Positions 50,948-59,235 of a stretch of 64,000 nt of DNA are shown here, one piece after another. Position 1 is the first letter of the stretch. Every line of letters starts with the position of its first letter. A program made the translations under genes and the position numbers. Under the pieces are notes generated by a model, which was not told the DNA's origin, made no database searches, and saw only the letters and a program-made list of their open reading frames with translations. Source of the DNA: Nocardioides sp. IC4_145 (GTDB taxonomy: Bacteria; Actinomycetota; Actinomycetes; Propionibacteriales; Nocardioidaceae). The stretch lies in assembly GCF_011250565.1 (NCBI RefSeq), contig NZ_JAANMS010000004.1, positions 1-64,000 on the forward strand, written 5' to 3'.

Positions 50948-51820
50948 TCAATGAAGCCGTCGGACGTTCTCGGCGGGCCATGGGTCTCGTCGCCCGAGGA
51001 TGCTTGCCAACTCCGCCAGTGTGTCCTCGCGGAGCATGGTCGGATCGGTCGCCATGGCCTCGAGCAAGCTTCTTACTTGAGCTGGCGGGAGTTCCGCCAG
51101 CGACTGCTCGAGCTCGGCAATGCCGTCGCCTTCTCTGTCGCCGATGTTGGCGCTCGCCACCAGTCTCATCTGCTCATCGCTGTAGGCACGGGCTGCGAGG
51201 GCAGCTAAGTAGCGAGCCTGCGCCTCGGCTCGCGACATGTCCGGTCGGTCCTCGGCCGGCGCCTCGATGACTTCCTGCCCTGGCTCAACGTTGGCTACCT
51301 CGACCACGCCGGTCTTGCGCGCCTTTCCGCGTGCGCGCCGCGCAACGATCTTGGCTCGTTGGGCGTCGAAGGCCGGCCGGGCTGTCTCCCGGTACCACTG
51401 CGCGAGGAGGGGCTTCGCTCGCGCTATTCCCCGATCGATCAGGTGGGAGACGATGGCGGCGATTGCCTCCTCGAGTTCCTCCTGCTCGCGAGACTTCCGA
51501 CGCTGTTCGATCGGAACGTAGACGGTCTCTGTGATGACGAGCTCGTCGGACTCGGTTTCGTCGTCAGGGATGAAGCGGGCGCTTCCTTTGAGGTTGCCAT
51601 CGCCGTCGAAGAGGTTCTGATGGAGGCCACCTTCCTTCTTATGGCCTGGGGTGAGGTCGTCGTCATCCCACTCGTAGTGCCCCTTGATTCGCCCCATGTT
51701 CCTGAGAGTAGTTGCCGCGGTGCGGCCGGCTCCTGTGTTCAAGATGAGATTGGTGGTCTCGGCCTGGCGGGTTGCTTTTCCTTCATCTGCAGCTTCTGAC
51801 GCCAATGTGGCCCTCTGCAT
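50948..51820 (-). CDS. Hypothetical protein of foreign composition
   Basis: 290 residues from ATG 51820; the longer upstream open frame is a shadow. A basic N terminus (TTLRNMGRIKGHYEWDDDDL) is followed by a helical, charged body (RRKSREQEELEEAIAAIVSH, RAKIVARRARGKARKT) and a C terminus rich in short acidic and hydrophobic helices (AELPPAQVRSLLEAMAT, TLAELASILGRRD). The coding DNA is noticeably less GC-rich than the element average. Function unknown. Confidence 0.55.
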   Translation of the reverse strand: MQRATLASEAADEGKATRQAETTNLILNTGAGRTAATTLRNMGRIKGHYEWDDDDLTPGHKKEGGLHQNLFDGDGNLKGSARFIPDDETESDELVITETVYVPIEQRRKSREQEELEEAIAAIVSHLIDRGIARAKPLLAQWYRETARPAFDAQRAKIVARRARGKARKTGVVEVANVEPGQEVIEAPAEDRPDMSRAEAQARYLAALAARAYSDEQMRLVASANIGDREGDGIAELEQSLAELPPAQVRSLLEAMATDPTMLREDTLAELASILGRRDPWPAENVRRLH

Positions 51821-51869
51821 GCTGGGTGGCAGTGTTCTCTCCGGCCGCATTTGACAAGCGTTGTGCAGG

Positions 51870-53393
51870 TCACCGCCGCGGCCCGGTGGACGTCGCGATT
51901 GGTGGGCGTCCGGCCTCGGGCACGGTCTTGCCGCGCAACCCAGGGTCCCCGTCATGAGTTGCCGCCATGGCCTCGCGCTGATGCAGTGTGGCCACCGCTG
52001 AGGCCGAGCTGGTGGCGTCGATCGTGGCGTCGCTGGCCGCGCGCAGGGTTTCCGCGACAGGCGGGGGGAGTGGCACGAGGCGCTTGGCGAAGATGTCGGT
52101 GGGGGAGACCCAGACGACGTCGCCCTCGGCCGGCGGGGTGGCCATGCCGGCCTCAACATCGTTGTGCGCCCGGCGCGACAGGGCTCGGGCCGGCCCGATG
52201 AGGTCGGGTGCGGCAGCCTTCTCGGCGACGACCACCGCGAGCTCAGACCCGGCCTCGATCGCACGCAGCGTTGCGGGCACGGCTTGGAGCAGCCCTGGGC
52301 GGCCGGCGATGACCTCGGGGCTGGCCAGGGTGGTCTTGTCGTGGGTGACCTGGCGGTACGCGGCGCGGACCTCCGCGGCCGCGCGGGCCAGCGACTCCTC
52401 GAGGCGGGCTCCTGGGGGAGCGAGGTCGCCCCAGCGGCTGGCCAGGTTGCTCCAGGACCGCCCTGCGTCGGCGATGGCCGGGACCAGGCGATCGGAACGC
52501 TCGAGCACGCCGGCGGTCGCGGCCGCGTCGACGAGGACCAAGCTCGCGCCGGCGATCAGCCCCTGGGTGCGCGTGATCAGCAGGATGTTGGACGGTTCGA
52601 GGTCCCGGACCAGCGCGCGGTGGGTCTGGATGTCCCAGTTGGCCAGTGCTTGCGCCAGCCGGCCGGGGTCGTCGACGGGGCGCATCGCTTCGCCGGCGAG
52701 GGCTTGGGCGAACCGGTCGGTCAGGTAGCTGCGGGCGGTGTTCTCGCAGGCGGAGATCCGGTCGATCCAGACACCGGTGGGCGCGATCGCGTAGGGGGAG
52801 TGGCGCTGTGCCAGGTGGATCCGTCGGCCGGCGCTGCGGGCGTCGTTGACGCGGTCGCGGCCGTGCTCGTGGAGCGCGACGTTCACGGCGTGGGCAGTGA
52901 GGTAGAGCCCGTGCATGATCCGGGTGCGTGCTGCCTCGAGGTCGCGGTGAGCGTCGGGCTGCTCGTGGCGGATCTCGGCGCCGTAGCGGCGGACCAGCGA
53001 GGCGGCGTTGAGGAATGTCTGGGTCATCTGGTCGATGCGGGGGCTGGTCGGGCCTCGCCCTGGCCAGGCCGTGCGGCCGGAGAGGCTGGCCTCGATGGTG
53101 GCGGCCTGGGCGGAGAGGCTGGTGATGGGCCGGTCGCGCTCGTCGACGGCAGGTCGTCGACCGGGCAGGGATGCCCACAGGTCCTCGGCGGCTGCGACCA
53201 TCGTCGGCCAGCTGCGCAGCAGCGTGCCGGCCGCGTCTCCGTCGACGTCCATCAGCAGCTGGCGTGCGAGGTAGTCGACGTCGAAGAGCATCTCGCCGAC
53301 GCTGCGCACGTCACGCGAGGTCATCGGGATCTGGTCGACGTCGAAGAGCTCCTCGTCGATGTCGGCGTACGCCAGCCGCAGGTCAGTAGCCAA
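51870..53393 (-). CDS. Large helical hypothetical element protein
   Basis: 507 residues, no signal peptide, mostly long helices (LFDVDYLARQLLMDVDGDAA, RTRIMHGLYLTAHAVNVALH, LLITRTQGLIAGASLVLVDA). It is translationally linked to the 121-residue protein upstream by an 11-bp overlap. It resembles structural or ATPase-associated proteins carried on actinobacterial elements, but no domain can be named. The C-terminal 60 residues are disordered. Confidence 0.6.
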   Translation of the reverse strand: MATDLRLAYADIDEELFDVDQIPMTSRDVRSVGEMLFDVDYLARQLLMDVDGDAAGTLLRSWPTMVAAAEDLWASLPGRRPAVDERDRPITSLSAQAATIEASLSGRTAWPGRGPTSPRIDQMTQTFLNAASLVRRYGAEIRHEQPDAHRDLEAARTRIMHGLYLTAHAVNVALHEHGRDRVNDARSAGRRIHLAQRHSPYAIAPTGVWIDRISACENTARSYLTDRFAQALAGEAMRPVDDPGRLAQALANWDIQTHRALVRDLEPSNILLITRTQGLIAGASLVLVDAAATAGVLERSDRLVPAIADAGRSWSNLASRWGDLAPPGARLEESLARAAAEVRAAYRQVTHDKTTLASPEVIAGRPGLLQAVPATLRAIEAGSELAVVVAEKAAAPDLIGPARALSRRAHNDVEAGMATPPAEGDVVWVSPTDIFAKRLVPLPPPVAETLRAASDATIDATSSASAVATLHQREAMAATHDGDPGLRGKTVPEAGRPPIATSTGPRR

Positions 53394-53748
53394 GGCCGCG
53401 GGCTTCCCGGATGAGGTCGCACAGGTCCACGACCAGCTGGGACCCGTGCACCAGGTCGGGCCGGTGCAGCGGCAGGGGACGGGTCAACTCCTCGGCCTCG
53501 GTGAGCAGCTGCAGCGGCGTGCGCTCCTCGAGCTCCGCGTCCTCGTCGACGTCGGGCAGCTCGTAGTCGTCGGGCAGCAGGGCGCTGGCCTGGGAGTGCG
53601 CGAGATAGACGCCGAGACCGAGGTCGTGCAGCGGCGAGTCGGCGGCGGACCGGTCGGCGTCGCTCCACACCTGGGTGGCGGCCTGGTGCAGCAGGAGGGC
53701 GATCGAGCCGAGGCGGTCCCAAGTGCCGTCAGCGTTGAGGGTGTCCAC
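53383..53748 (-). CDS. Small hypothetical protein coupled to the 507-residue protein
   Basis: 121 residues from GTG 53748 with AAAGGA six nt upstream; the longer frame is not used. Helical with acidic centre (GSIALLLHQAATQVWSD, DYELPDVDEDAELEERTPLQ). About 80 bp upstream lies a perfect DnaA box, as for the 57281 gene. Confidence 0.6.
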   Translation of the reverse strand: MDTLNADGTWDRLGSIALLLHQAATQVWSDADRSAADSPLHDLGLGVYLAHSQASALLPDDYELPDVDEDAELEERTPLQLLTEAEELTRPLPLHRPDLVHGSQLVVDLCDLIREARGLGY

Positions 53749-53827
53749 GGGTGTTCCTTTCGGTCGGAGGTCGGTCTGGCCCATGAACCCACGTCCGGGT
53801 CGGTCCTCGCTCCGCTGCGCGGCGGGC

Positions 53828-53836
53828 TGTGGATAA
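53828..53836 (-). promoter_or_regulatory. Perfect DnaA box 2
   Basis: TGTGGATAA within CTGTGGATAAC, followed by a GGGGTC that is also present after box 3. It lies 80 bp upstream of the minus-strand start at 53748. Confidence 0.5.
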
Positions 53837-53965
53837 CTCGGGGTCGTGTCGGCGGCTGGGCACAAACTGGTCTCGTTCGCCTATGTCGTACGGCGGTCGC
53901 CGGACGATCACCGCGAGCAAAGTCAAGAGATTCGCACTAGTGCTGACAGATGGAGGAGGGTCGTG

Positions 53966-54835
53966 ATGATGAGGTTCTCGATGACCGTGCTGAGGGTGGT
54001 GACGCTGGCGCCGGCGCTGCTGGTGAGCTTTGTCCTCACCGTGGTGGTGTGCGCCCTGCTCCCGCCGGCGCTCGGCCTGGTGGCGTTCCTGGTTGCAGCC
54101 GGCCTGCTCGCTGCGCTGGCGCTCGGCCAGTTCGAGGTGCCGGCGATCGCGACGCTGACCCTGTCCCGTCTCGCGACCGCAGCTGAGCTCCAGGTGATGG
54201 CGCCGGTGCTCGCCGAGCTGGGCGGCCGCGGCATCGACGTCGGTGCCCTGTTCGTGCGCCGGCGTCAGGGTCCGAGCACCCCGGTGGCTGTCGCGATCGC
54301 GGATCGCGCGGTCGTGGTCACTCCCGAGCTGGTGGAGGCCATGTACCGCGGAGGAGTGACCACTGCGGAGGCGGCCGCCGCGATGGCTCATGCTGTCGGC
54401 CGTCGGCGAGCGATCCGGCCACGGCTGGAGCTCGCTGTGCTCGCCGCGACGACGCCGTGGCGGCTGGTGGTCGGGACGTTCCGTGGCGTGGGCCGAGCCT
54501 TCGCCTGGCTTCCGTTCATGCGGCTGGCGTGGACGCTGCGGGGTGTCGTCGGTGTGATCTGCATCGTGCAGTCGGTCGCTGAGGGCCGGGCCGCTCCGGG
54601 GATCCTGGGCGGCGCGGTGATCGCCCTGACCTACCTGGTGCCGGCGGCCAGCCGGCGGATCGAGGCCTGGTCGGAGGCCGCTGCCGACCAGCTGGTGGTC
54701 TCCCTCGGCCTGGGCTCCGTGCTGGCTGGTCTGCTCCGGCGTCATAGGCATCCAATGACGCTCGAGCGGCTGGAGCGCCTGGAGACAGCCGTCGAGCAGC
54801 AGCCGCGACCGCGGCTGCACCTGGTGCACGGCTGA
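53966..54835 (+). CDS. M48-like membrane protein lacking the zinc motif
   Basis: 289 residues from ATG 53966 (GGAGGAGGG upstream). Layout resembles the M48 protease at 24416: N-terminal helices (about 8-50), the opening of an M48-like fold, then AMAHAVGRRRAI where HEXXH would be, and late membrane helices (about 185-230) followed by EAAADQLVVSLGLG, like the third-ligand region. Without HEXXH it is probably a catalytically dead paralog or pseudoprotease that could regulate the active one. This is inference. Confidence 0.6.
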   Translation: MMRFSMTVLRVVTLAPALLVSFVLTVVVCALLPPALGLVAFLVAAGLLAALALGQFEVPAIATLTLSRLATAAELQVMAPVLAELGGRGIDVGALFVRRRQGPSTPVAVAIADRAVVVTPELVEAMYRGGVTTAEAAAAMAHAVGRRRAIRPRLELAVLAATTPWRLVVGTFRGVGRAFAWLPFMRLAWTLRGVVGVICIVQSVAEGRAAPGILGGAVIALTYLVPAASRRIEAWSEAAADQLVVSLGLGSVLAGLLRRHRHPMTLERLERLETAVEQQPRPRLHLVHG

Positions 54836-54868
54836 GGAGCTCTCTCTGGGCGCTACAGGGTCCGCGGG

Positions 54869-55045
54869 CTACTCGTCGTCCTGGAAGCCGGACGTTGAGT
54901 GGTGCACGCAGCCGCGGCCGTTGCCCTCGTGCGGCTTGTGGTTCATGCACGGCAGCGACCCCAGCTTGTGGGAGCAGTCGACCCAGCGGACCGTCGTTCG
55001 GCCGACGATGCGGCTGGCGTCCGCTGATGCGAGTGCGGTAGCCAT
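54869..55045 (-). CDS. Small Cys/His-rich protein (58 aa)
   Basis: ATG 55045 opens a 58-residue frame. The second half has WVDCSHKLGSLPCMNHKPHE and RGCVHH, i.e. three cysteines and several histidines that could bind a zinc ion. It ends FQDDE. It lies next to the 76-residue protein gene in the same orientation, so it is probably co-transcribed. Too short for family assignment. Confidence 0.55.
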   Translation of the reverse strand: MATALASADASRIVGRTTVRWVDCSHKLGSLPCMNHKPHEGNGRGCVHHSTSGFQDDE

Positions 55046-55054
55046 CGCGACCCC

Positions 55055-55285
55055 CTAGCGGCGCGGGCCGCGGCGGCGGCCGAGCTGGGGCCGCTGGTAG
55101 ACGGCCGTGTCGGTGTGGTCGTGCTGGCGGCCGGATCGGTGGACCTGCGCGATCTCGGCGTCGGGGGTGGGGCCGGTGTCGGCGGCCACGGCCTGGGCGG
55201 CAGCCTCCTCGGTGGCCCTGATCTCCTCTGCGCGCTGACGGGCCTCTTCCTCGAGCGCGGCTTCCTCGCGAGCGGCGTCACTCAT
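55055..55285 (-). CDS. Small coiled-coil protein
   Basis: 76 residues from ATG 55285, chosen because GGGAG lies five nt upstream; an ATG at 55297 is in frame too. EEAALEEEARQRAEEIRATE forms a charged helix, and the tail is basic (RPQLGRRRGPRR). It is preceded by bipartite element copy 7. Confidence 0.55.
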   Translation of the reverse strand: MSDAAREEAALEEEARQRAEEIRATEEAAAQAVAADTGPTPDAEIAQVHRSGRQHDHTDTAVYQRPQLGRRRGPRR

Positions 55286-55337
55286 GTGAACTCCCATGGA
55301 TCCCGTGGACCGGCACCGGCTGTGCCAGTTCTCCTTG

Positions 55338-55373
55338 GTCTCCTAAGTGCGGACCAGCTGTGGGAGCGATCAC
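55338..55373 (-). promoter_or_regulatory. Bipartite element copy 7 (variant)
   Basis: On the minus strand GTGATCGC (55373-55366), 20 nt, TAGGAGAC (55345-55338; one change). The spacer begins TCCCA as in copies 1 and 6. It lies 52 bp before the ATG at 55285. Confidence 0.7.
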
Positions 55374-55404
55374 TTCGGCTGATCCGGTTGGCGCCCCGGG
55401 CAGG

Positions 55405-55854
55405 TCAGGTCGGCTGTGCCAGCAGCGTGGCTCCCAGCAGCTGGGCGGTGTGCTCGACGACCGCCAGGGATACATGCTCACCGGGGCGGTCGCAGCACGG
55501 ATGGGTGTCGAAGCCCTCGTCGACGACGACGCGGTGCAGCTGGCCACCGCAGGCACGACATCGCCGGCCGGCGTGGGTGGGGCACTGGTCGACCGCCACG
55601 ACGCAGGGCAGGCACGCCGCGGGCGTCGGTGGGCTCACTTGGTGGTCACGGTCCCAGTCGCGTCGCTGACGCAGCAGCGTGGCGGTCTGTCGCCACAGCA
55701 AACGCTCGAGGTGCGCCGGCGCCGGTTGACCGAGCGCCTGGTCGACGACCGCTTTGAGCAGCTGCTCACCACGGCCGAGGAGTCGTTCGTCGAGGCCACG
55801 GGCGTAGCACCACCGGGCCAGCGTCTTCGCGGCCATCGTCAGCTGCCCGTCCAT
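55405..55854 (-). CDS. Cysteine-rich hypothetical protein
   Basis: 149 residues from ATG 55854. The N-terminal half is helical (AKTLARWCYARGLDERLL, ALGQPAPAHLERLLWRQ). The C-terminal half has CLPC, DQCPTHAGRRCRACGG and THPCCDRPGEH, probably two zinc sites. It follows the 238-residue gene in a minus-strand run. Nucleic-acid binding is possible. Family not recognised. Confidence 0.6.
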   Translation of the reverse strand: MDGQLTMAAKTLARWCYARGLDERLLGRGEQLLKAVVDQALGQPAPAHLERLLWRQTATLLRQRRDWDRDHQVSPPTPAACLPCVVAVDQCPTHAGRRCRACGGQLHRVVVDEGFDTHPCCDRPGEHVSLAVVEHTAQLLGATLLAQPT

Positions 55855-55885
55855 GACCTGCCCTGGTCGAGGTCCATGGCTCCCT

Positions 55886-56602
55886 CTACCGACTCGGGGA
55901 CCGGGGCGTCGGGAGCGACGATGCGCTCGGGATCGGGTCCCGGCTCCGCTCGGACATCCGTCGGCGGGCGCTGTCGGTGATCTCGCTGGCGATCCCGGCC
56001 GACTCACGGGCGCTGGCCGCGGCGTGGTCGACGATGTTGCCGAGCAGGCGCACGTCCTCGTCGGCGCGGCCGAGCTCCTTGCCGGCGGTCGCGATGCTTC
56101 GCTCCAGGCTGACCGGCTCCAGCAGGCCCAGGGCAGTGACGTCCCGGCTGGCCTGGTGCGCGGTCTCGACGTGCTGGGCAGCCAGCTGGGCGACCGGCTT
56201 TGCGAGAGCGACCATCTCGCCGACGACCGCGATGCGCGGCTTGAGCTGCGCGATCTCGCTGGCGATGACGGGATCGGAGGTGTCGGCCAGGTCGAGGAGG
56301 GTGCGGGCGTCGGTGACCGACTGCGATGCGCGGTGGAGGTGCGCGAACAGGTCGTGGGTGAGGTCCGGCATGTCGTTGCACCGCGTGCGCAGCCGGCCCA
56401 GGTGCTCGCCGGCGGCCTCGAGGTAGAACGAGCCGCGCTCGGACAGCTTGGCCTTGGCCGAGTCAAGCTCGGCGTCGTCGAGCACGCGGAGTGCGGAGGC
56501 GATCGTCTCGTGGAGCTCCTCCACGACCCAGCACGCTCTGCTCACGGCCTGCTCGGCCTCGAACACAGCGTCGGCGGCGTTCAGCGTGGTGTCGGTGGTC
56601 AT
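55886..56602 (-). CDS. Helical hypothetical protein
   Basis: 238 residues, almost entirely helical (AVSRACWVVEELHETIASAL, ASQSVTDARTLLDLADTSDP), with no membrane segment. The C-terminal 30 residues are Ser/Pro/Arg-rich. Its ATG overlaps the stop of the 54-residue gene upstream. Function unknown; a structural or coiled-coil role is possible. Confidence 0.6.
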   Translation of the reverse strand: MTTDTTLNAADAVFEAEQAVSRACWVVEELHETIASALRVLDDAELDSAKAKLSERGSFYLEAAGEHLGRLRTRCNDMPDLTHDLFAHLHRASQSVTDARTLLDLADTSDPVIASEIAQLKPRIAVVGEMVALAKPVAQLAAQHVETAHQASRDVTALGLLEPVSLERSIATAGKELGRADEDVRLLGNIVDHAAASARESAGIASEITDSARRRMSERSRDPIPSASSLPTPRSPSR

Positions 56603-56763
56603 GCCGACACACCGTCTCCGGTTTCGGGCCGGGGAGCGGTCGGAGGCGGCAGTACCTCGCGGAGTCGATCGAGCGCAGCCACGGCCAGCTCGAGGTAGGC
56701 GCGGGCCTCCTGAACCGGGTCACGGTTGGCCGTGACGAACGGGGAATCGGTGGGCGTGCTCAC
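56599..56763 (-). CDS. Small hypothetical protein (54 aa)
   Basis: GTG 56763 with AAGGAG six nt upstream encodes VSTPTDSPFVTANRDPVQEA, then ARAYLELAVAALDRLREVL and a Pro-rich tail, ending in a TGA that overlaps the next ATG. The clean coupling and the bipartite element 35 bp upstream support it as a real gene. Helical; function unknown. Confidence 0.6.
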   Translation of the reverse strand: MSTPTDSPFVTANRDPVQEARAYLELAVAALDRLREVLPPPTAPRPETGDGVSA

Positions 56764-56797
56764 GGGCAGCTCCTTGGTGGACCGGGGTCATCTCTCA

Positions 56798-56833
56798 GTC
56801 ACCAAAGGAAGGTCGACCCGTCGGGGCGATCAC
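56798..56833 (-). promoter_or_regulatory. Bipartite element copy 8 (variant)
   Basis: On the minus strand GTGATCGC (56833-56826), 20 nt, TTGGTGAC (56805-56798; one change). It lies 34 bp before the GTG at 56763. Confidence 0.7.
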
Positions 56834-56873
56834 CCGACGCGAAGAAATCTCGCGATGTTCAAGTGGAGCCGGG

Positions 56874-57281
56874 TCAGGGCTGGTCCCAGGACATCGACTC
56901 CTGCCCCTCGTCGGCGCCCTGGCTGATGATGTGCGCGGTGGCGTTCCGCGCGGCGTTGAGGTGCTTGTGGAGGTCGACCGCGAGACCGCGGGCCTCCTCC
57001 AGGACGAGACGGGCGACGCCGATCGCCATGGCCGGGTCGGACTCGTCGGTCATCGAGTCCATGCTGAGCACCTGGTGAGTCAGGGCCTGCTCGAGCCTGC
57101 TGGAGAGCTGCGAGAAGGCCTGGGGGAGCGCGGCCGCGAGGTCGGCGAACTCCGCCAGCTGGTCGGAGGTCTCGGCCGGGATCTGGTCGCGCTCCCACAT
57201 CGTGGCGCGGTTGAAGCCGTAGACGTGCTCGCGGGCGGCCGCCGCGTGTCCGCCCGCTCCGAGCTGGTCGTTGTCGTCCAC
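56874..57281 (-). CDS. Hypothetical helical protein
   Basis: 135 residues from GTG 57281 with AAGGA upstream. YGFNRATMWERDQIPAETSD is followed by helices (LAEFADLAAALPQAFSQLSS, MAIGVARLVLEEARGLAVDL). A DnaA box is 84 bp upstream, mirroring the 53748 gene. Function unknown. Confidence 0.6.
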   Translation of the reverse strand: MDDNDQLGAGGHAAAAREHVYGFNRATMWERDQIPAETSDQLAEFADLAAALPQAFSQLSSRLEQALTHQVLSMDSMTDESDPAMAIGVARLVLEEARGLAVDLHKHLNAARNATAHIISQGADEGQESMSWDQP

Positions 57282-57787
57282 CGGGTTGTCCTTCCTGCCG
57301 AGAGGTGTCGCTGACTCGAGTCTCCCGGATCTCGCGGGCGGACGCGTGGCCGTCGGCGGCCGGCTGTGGATAACCGCAGGGTCCCCTCCATTCCTGCGAG
57401 GCGGGAGACTGAGCAGCCATCGAGGACAAAGGGGCCCTGATCGCGCGGCGGGTTCGCGATGTCCGCCCTGCATGGTTCAACGCCCCCAGGATGTCGAGGC
57501 CTATCGCCGGCTCGCCGCGGGGGTCAGCGAGTGGAACGCCTACTGCGCCCCGACGACGGAGACACTGACGTCAGACGACTCCGAGTTGCTCGACAAGCTT
57601 GGCCGATGTCGCGCCGCCGTAGCCCCTTGCCGCGCTGCTGCCCGACGTGACAGGGCCCATGTTGCGACGGGCCAGCCGCCAGCTCTAGCGCTATCGCGGT
57701 CCGTGTCGGCCCGCTCCAAGCCCGTTGCTCAGCTGCGTTGTGTAACTGTATGTATGCCAACACCGTTCGGTAGAGGTGCGCCGCCAC
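57282..57787. other. 506-bp intergenic region without a supported gene
   Basis: It contains DnaA box 3 (57365-57373) and a short AT-rich patch near 57736-57760. A plus-strand frame beginning MVQRPQDVEAYRRLAAG at 57472 starts plausibly but decays into low-complexity residues and then runs into the AAA gene, so it may be a remnant. Nothing else is clear. Confidence 0.4.
57365..57373 (-). promoter_or_regulatory. Perfect DnaA box 3
   Basis: TGTGGATAA in CTGTGGATAACCGCAGGGTC; the 53828 copy reads CTGTGGATAACTCGGGGTC. The two are clearly related beyond the 9-mer. Confidence 0.5.
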
Positions 57788-59137
57788 TCAGGAACGCGGC
57801 CGCCCAGATCCGGCGCTGGGCGGTGGCAACTGGCGGGTTTCGTTCTGCTCGCTTAGGCGCAGCATGTCCCCACCCGCGTGCGCTGCTGAGGGATCCAGCC
57901 CGGCGTTCGCGATCATCTCCTGCAAGCTCAGCAGCTCGGTCGCTGCCTCGGGTCGTGTGCGTTCGTAGTGGCTCAGAACGAAGCGGTTGAAGAGCGGGAC
58001 CGCCATCGCCAGTTGGCCTCGCTTGGGTGCGTAGACGTCGCCCTCCTCGATGAGCTCCTCACGGAGCCAGGACAGCTCTTGCTGGGAGCGACCGAGAGTC
58101 TTGGCGATCGCCGCTGTCGAGGCGCGCCCGCCGTGCAGAGCGAGGGCGGCAAGGAACTCCATCTGTCGATCGCTGATTCGGTCCCAGCGGGGGCCAAGAG
58201 TGCGGCGCTCGAGCATGTCGGCAACCCGGGGGAGTGCGGCTTCGACGTCGCCGAGGGTGATCTGGTCGGGCCCCGGCGCGGATGTCCAGATTGCGTGGGC
58301 GAACAGCTGCAGGTGGGCCGGGTAGCCGTTGCTGGCCTCCACCACGACTGCCGCCGCCTCGGGGGTCCACGCGACACCGACCCGGCGTGCTGGCTCCACC
58401 ACGGCGTAGCGGGCGTCATCGGGTTGGAGAGTGAGGGGGATGGGCTCCAGCACGAAGAGGCGATCAGGGTGGGTCACGCCAGCCTTGCGGAGCGCATCGG
58501 GAGTGAAGGGCAGCCCGGTGCCGGCGAAGAGAACCGGCGCGGAGGGGTGGTCGACGTTGAGTCGGTGCAGCGTCGCCGCGAGCAGGGCGAGGTCAGGGCC
58601 AGAGGCGACCTGGAGCTCATCGACGGTGATCAGCAGGCCCCCGCTGTGGGCGTCCTTGCGGACCTCAGCCGCCAGCGTAGCCAGGGCGTCAGCGAGCGTT
58701 CCCGCGTCCAAGCCTGCTGCGGGAGCGTCGGATGGGCGAGTGGAGATACCGGCACCGATACCCGCGATGCTCAGGTTGACCCCACCGACCCGCTCGAAGG
58801 CCTTGCGGGCGCGCTGCCACGGGCCGGCCTCCTCGGCCATACGGGTGCGAGCGCGTTGGAGCAGCGCCTCTACCAGACCAGCGTGGCCCGAGACAGCCTG
58901 GAGGTTGACCACCTCGAAGCCTTGCTCCTTGGCCAGGTCCGCGAACGCGCTCACCGTGACGGTCTTCCCCACGCCGCGCGGGCCGGCAAGAATCATGTCC
59001 TGTGCGCGGACGCGGCCGCTAGAGACAATGTCGTTGAGCACCAAATGCCAGTCACGGAGAAGGCCGTCTCGTCCTGCCAGGACGGGCGGGTTGTGGCCGG
59101 CACCGGGCGTGTATGGGCTCTGATCCACCAGCGCCAC
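57788..59137 (-). CDS. AAA ATPase with C-terminal winged-helix region
   Basis: 449 residues. Walker A ILAGPRGVGKTVTV (about 48-61), Walker B GGLLITVDELQ (about 165-175), sensor-like VLFAGTGLPF and the later segments NGYPAHLQLFAHAIW and RQMEFLAALALHGG belong to the Orc1/Cdc6-like or AAA_16-type ATPases with a C-terminal HTH (AAIAKTLGRSQQELS). Such proteins act as regulatory or DNA-remodelling ATPases. It has its own inverted-repeat operator upstream and no bipartite element. Confidence 0.75.
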   Translation of the reverse strand: MALVDQSPYTPGAGHNPPVLAGRDGLLRDWHLVLNDIVSSGRVRAQDMILAGPRGVGKTVTVSAFADLAKEQGFEVVNLQAVSGHAGLVEALLQRARTRMAEEAGPWQRARKAFERVGGVNLSIAGIGAGISTRPSDAPAAGLDAGTLADALATLAAEVRKDAHSGGLLITVDELQVASGPDLALLAATLHRLNVDHPSAPVLFAGTGLPFTPDALRKAGVTHPDRLFVLEPIPLTLQPDDARYAVVEPARRVGVAWTPEAAAVVVEASNGYPAHLQLFAHAIWTSAPGPDQITLGDVEAALPRVADMLERRTLGPRWDRISDRQMEFLAALALHGGRASTAAIAKTLGRSQQELSWLREELIEEGDVYAPKRGQLAMAVPLFNRFVLSHYERTRPEAATELLSLQEMIANAGLDPSAAHAGGDMLRLSEQNETRQLPPPSAGSGRPRS

Positions 59138-59140
59138 CTT

Positions 59141-59184
59141 CCTAGACTCACCTAGATTTAGAGGGTTTTCTAGGTCAGTCTAGG
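59141..59184. promoter_or_regulatory. 16-bp inverted repeat upstream of the AAA ATPase
   Basis: CCTAGACTCACCTAGA (59141-59156) pairs with TCTAGGTCAGTCTAGG (59169-59184) with one mismatch around an AT-rich 12-nt centre. It begins 4 bp before the ATPase ATG, so it covers the promoter or leader, and resembles a regulator-dimer operator. Confidence 0.65.
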
Positions 59185-59235
59185 TGGAAGTCAGCTCACT
59201 CGGCCGGAGGAGCTCTCGCGCGTGTGACCGGCGCG

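Noticed and set aside
51820..52264. 438-codon reading of the 50948-51820 gene
   Set aside because: The added N-terminal part is Arg/Pro/Ser-rich shadow of the opposite frame and has no ribosome site.
57472..57990. Plus-strand frame beginning MVQRPQDVEAYRRLAAG
   Set aside because: The first 45 codons look coding, but the frame then becomes Arg/Ala-rich and overlaps the AAA gene on the other strand. At most a gene remnant.
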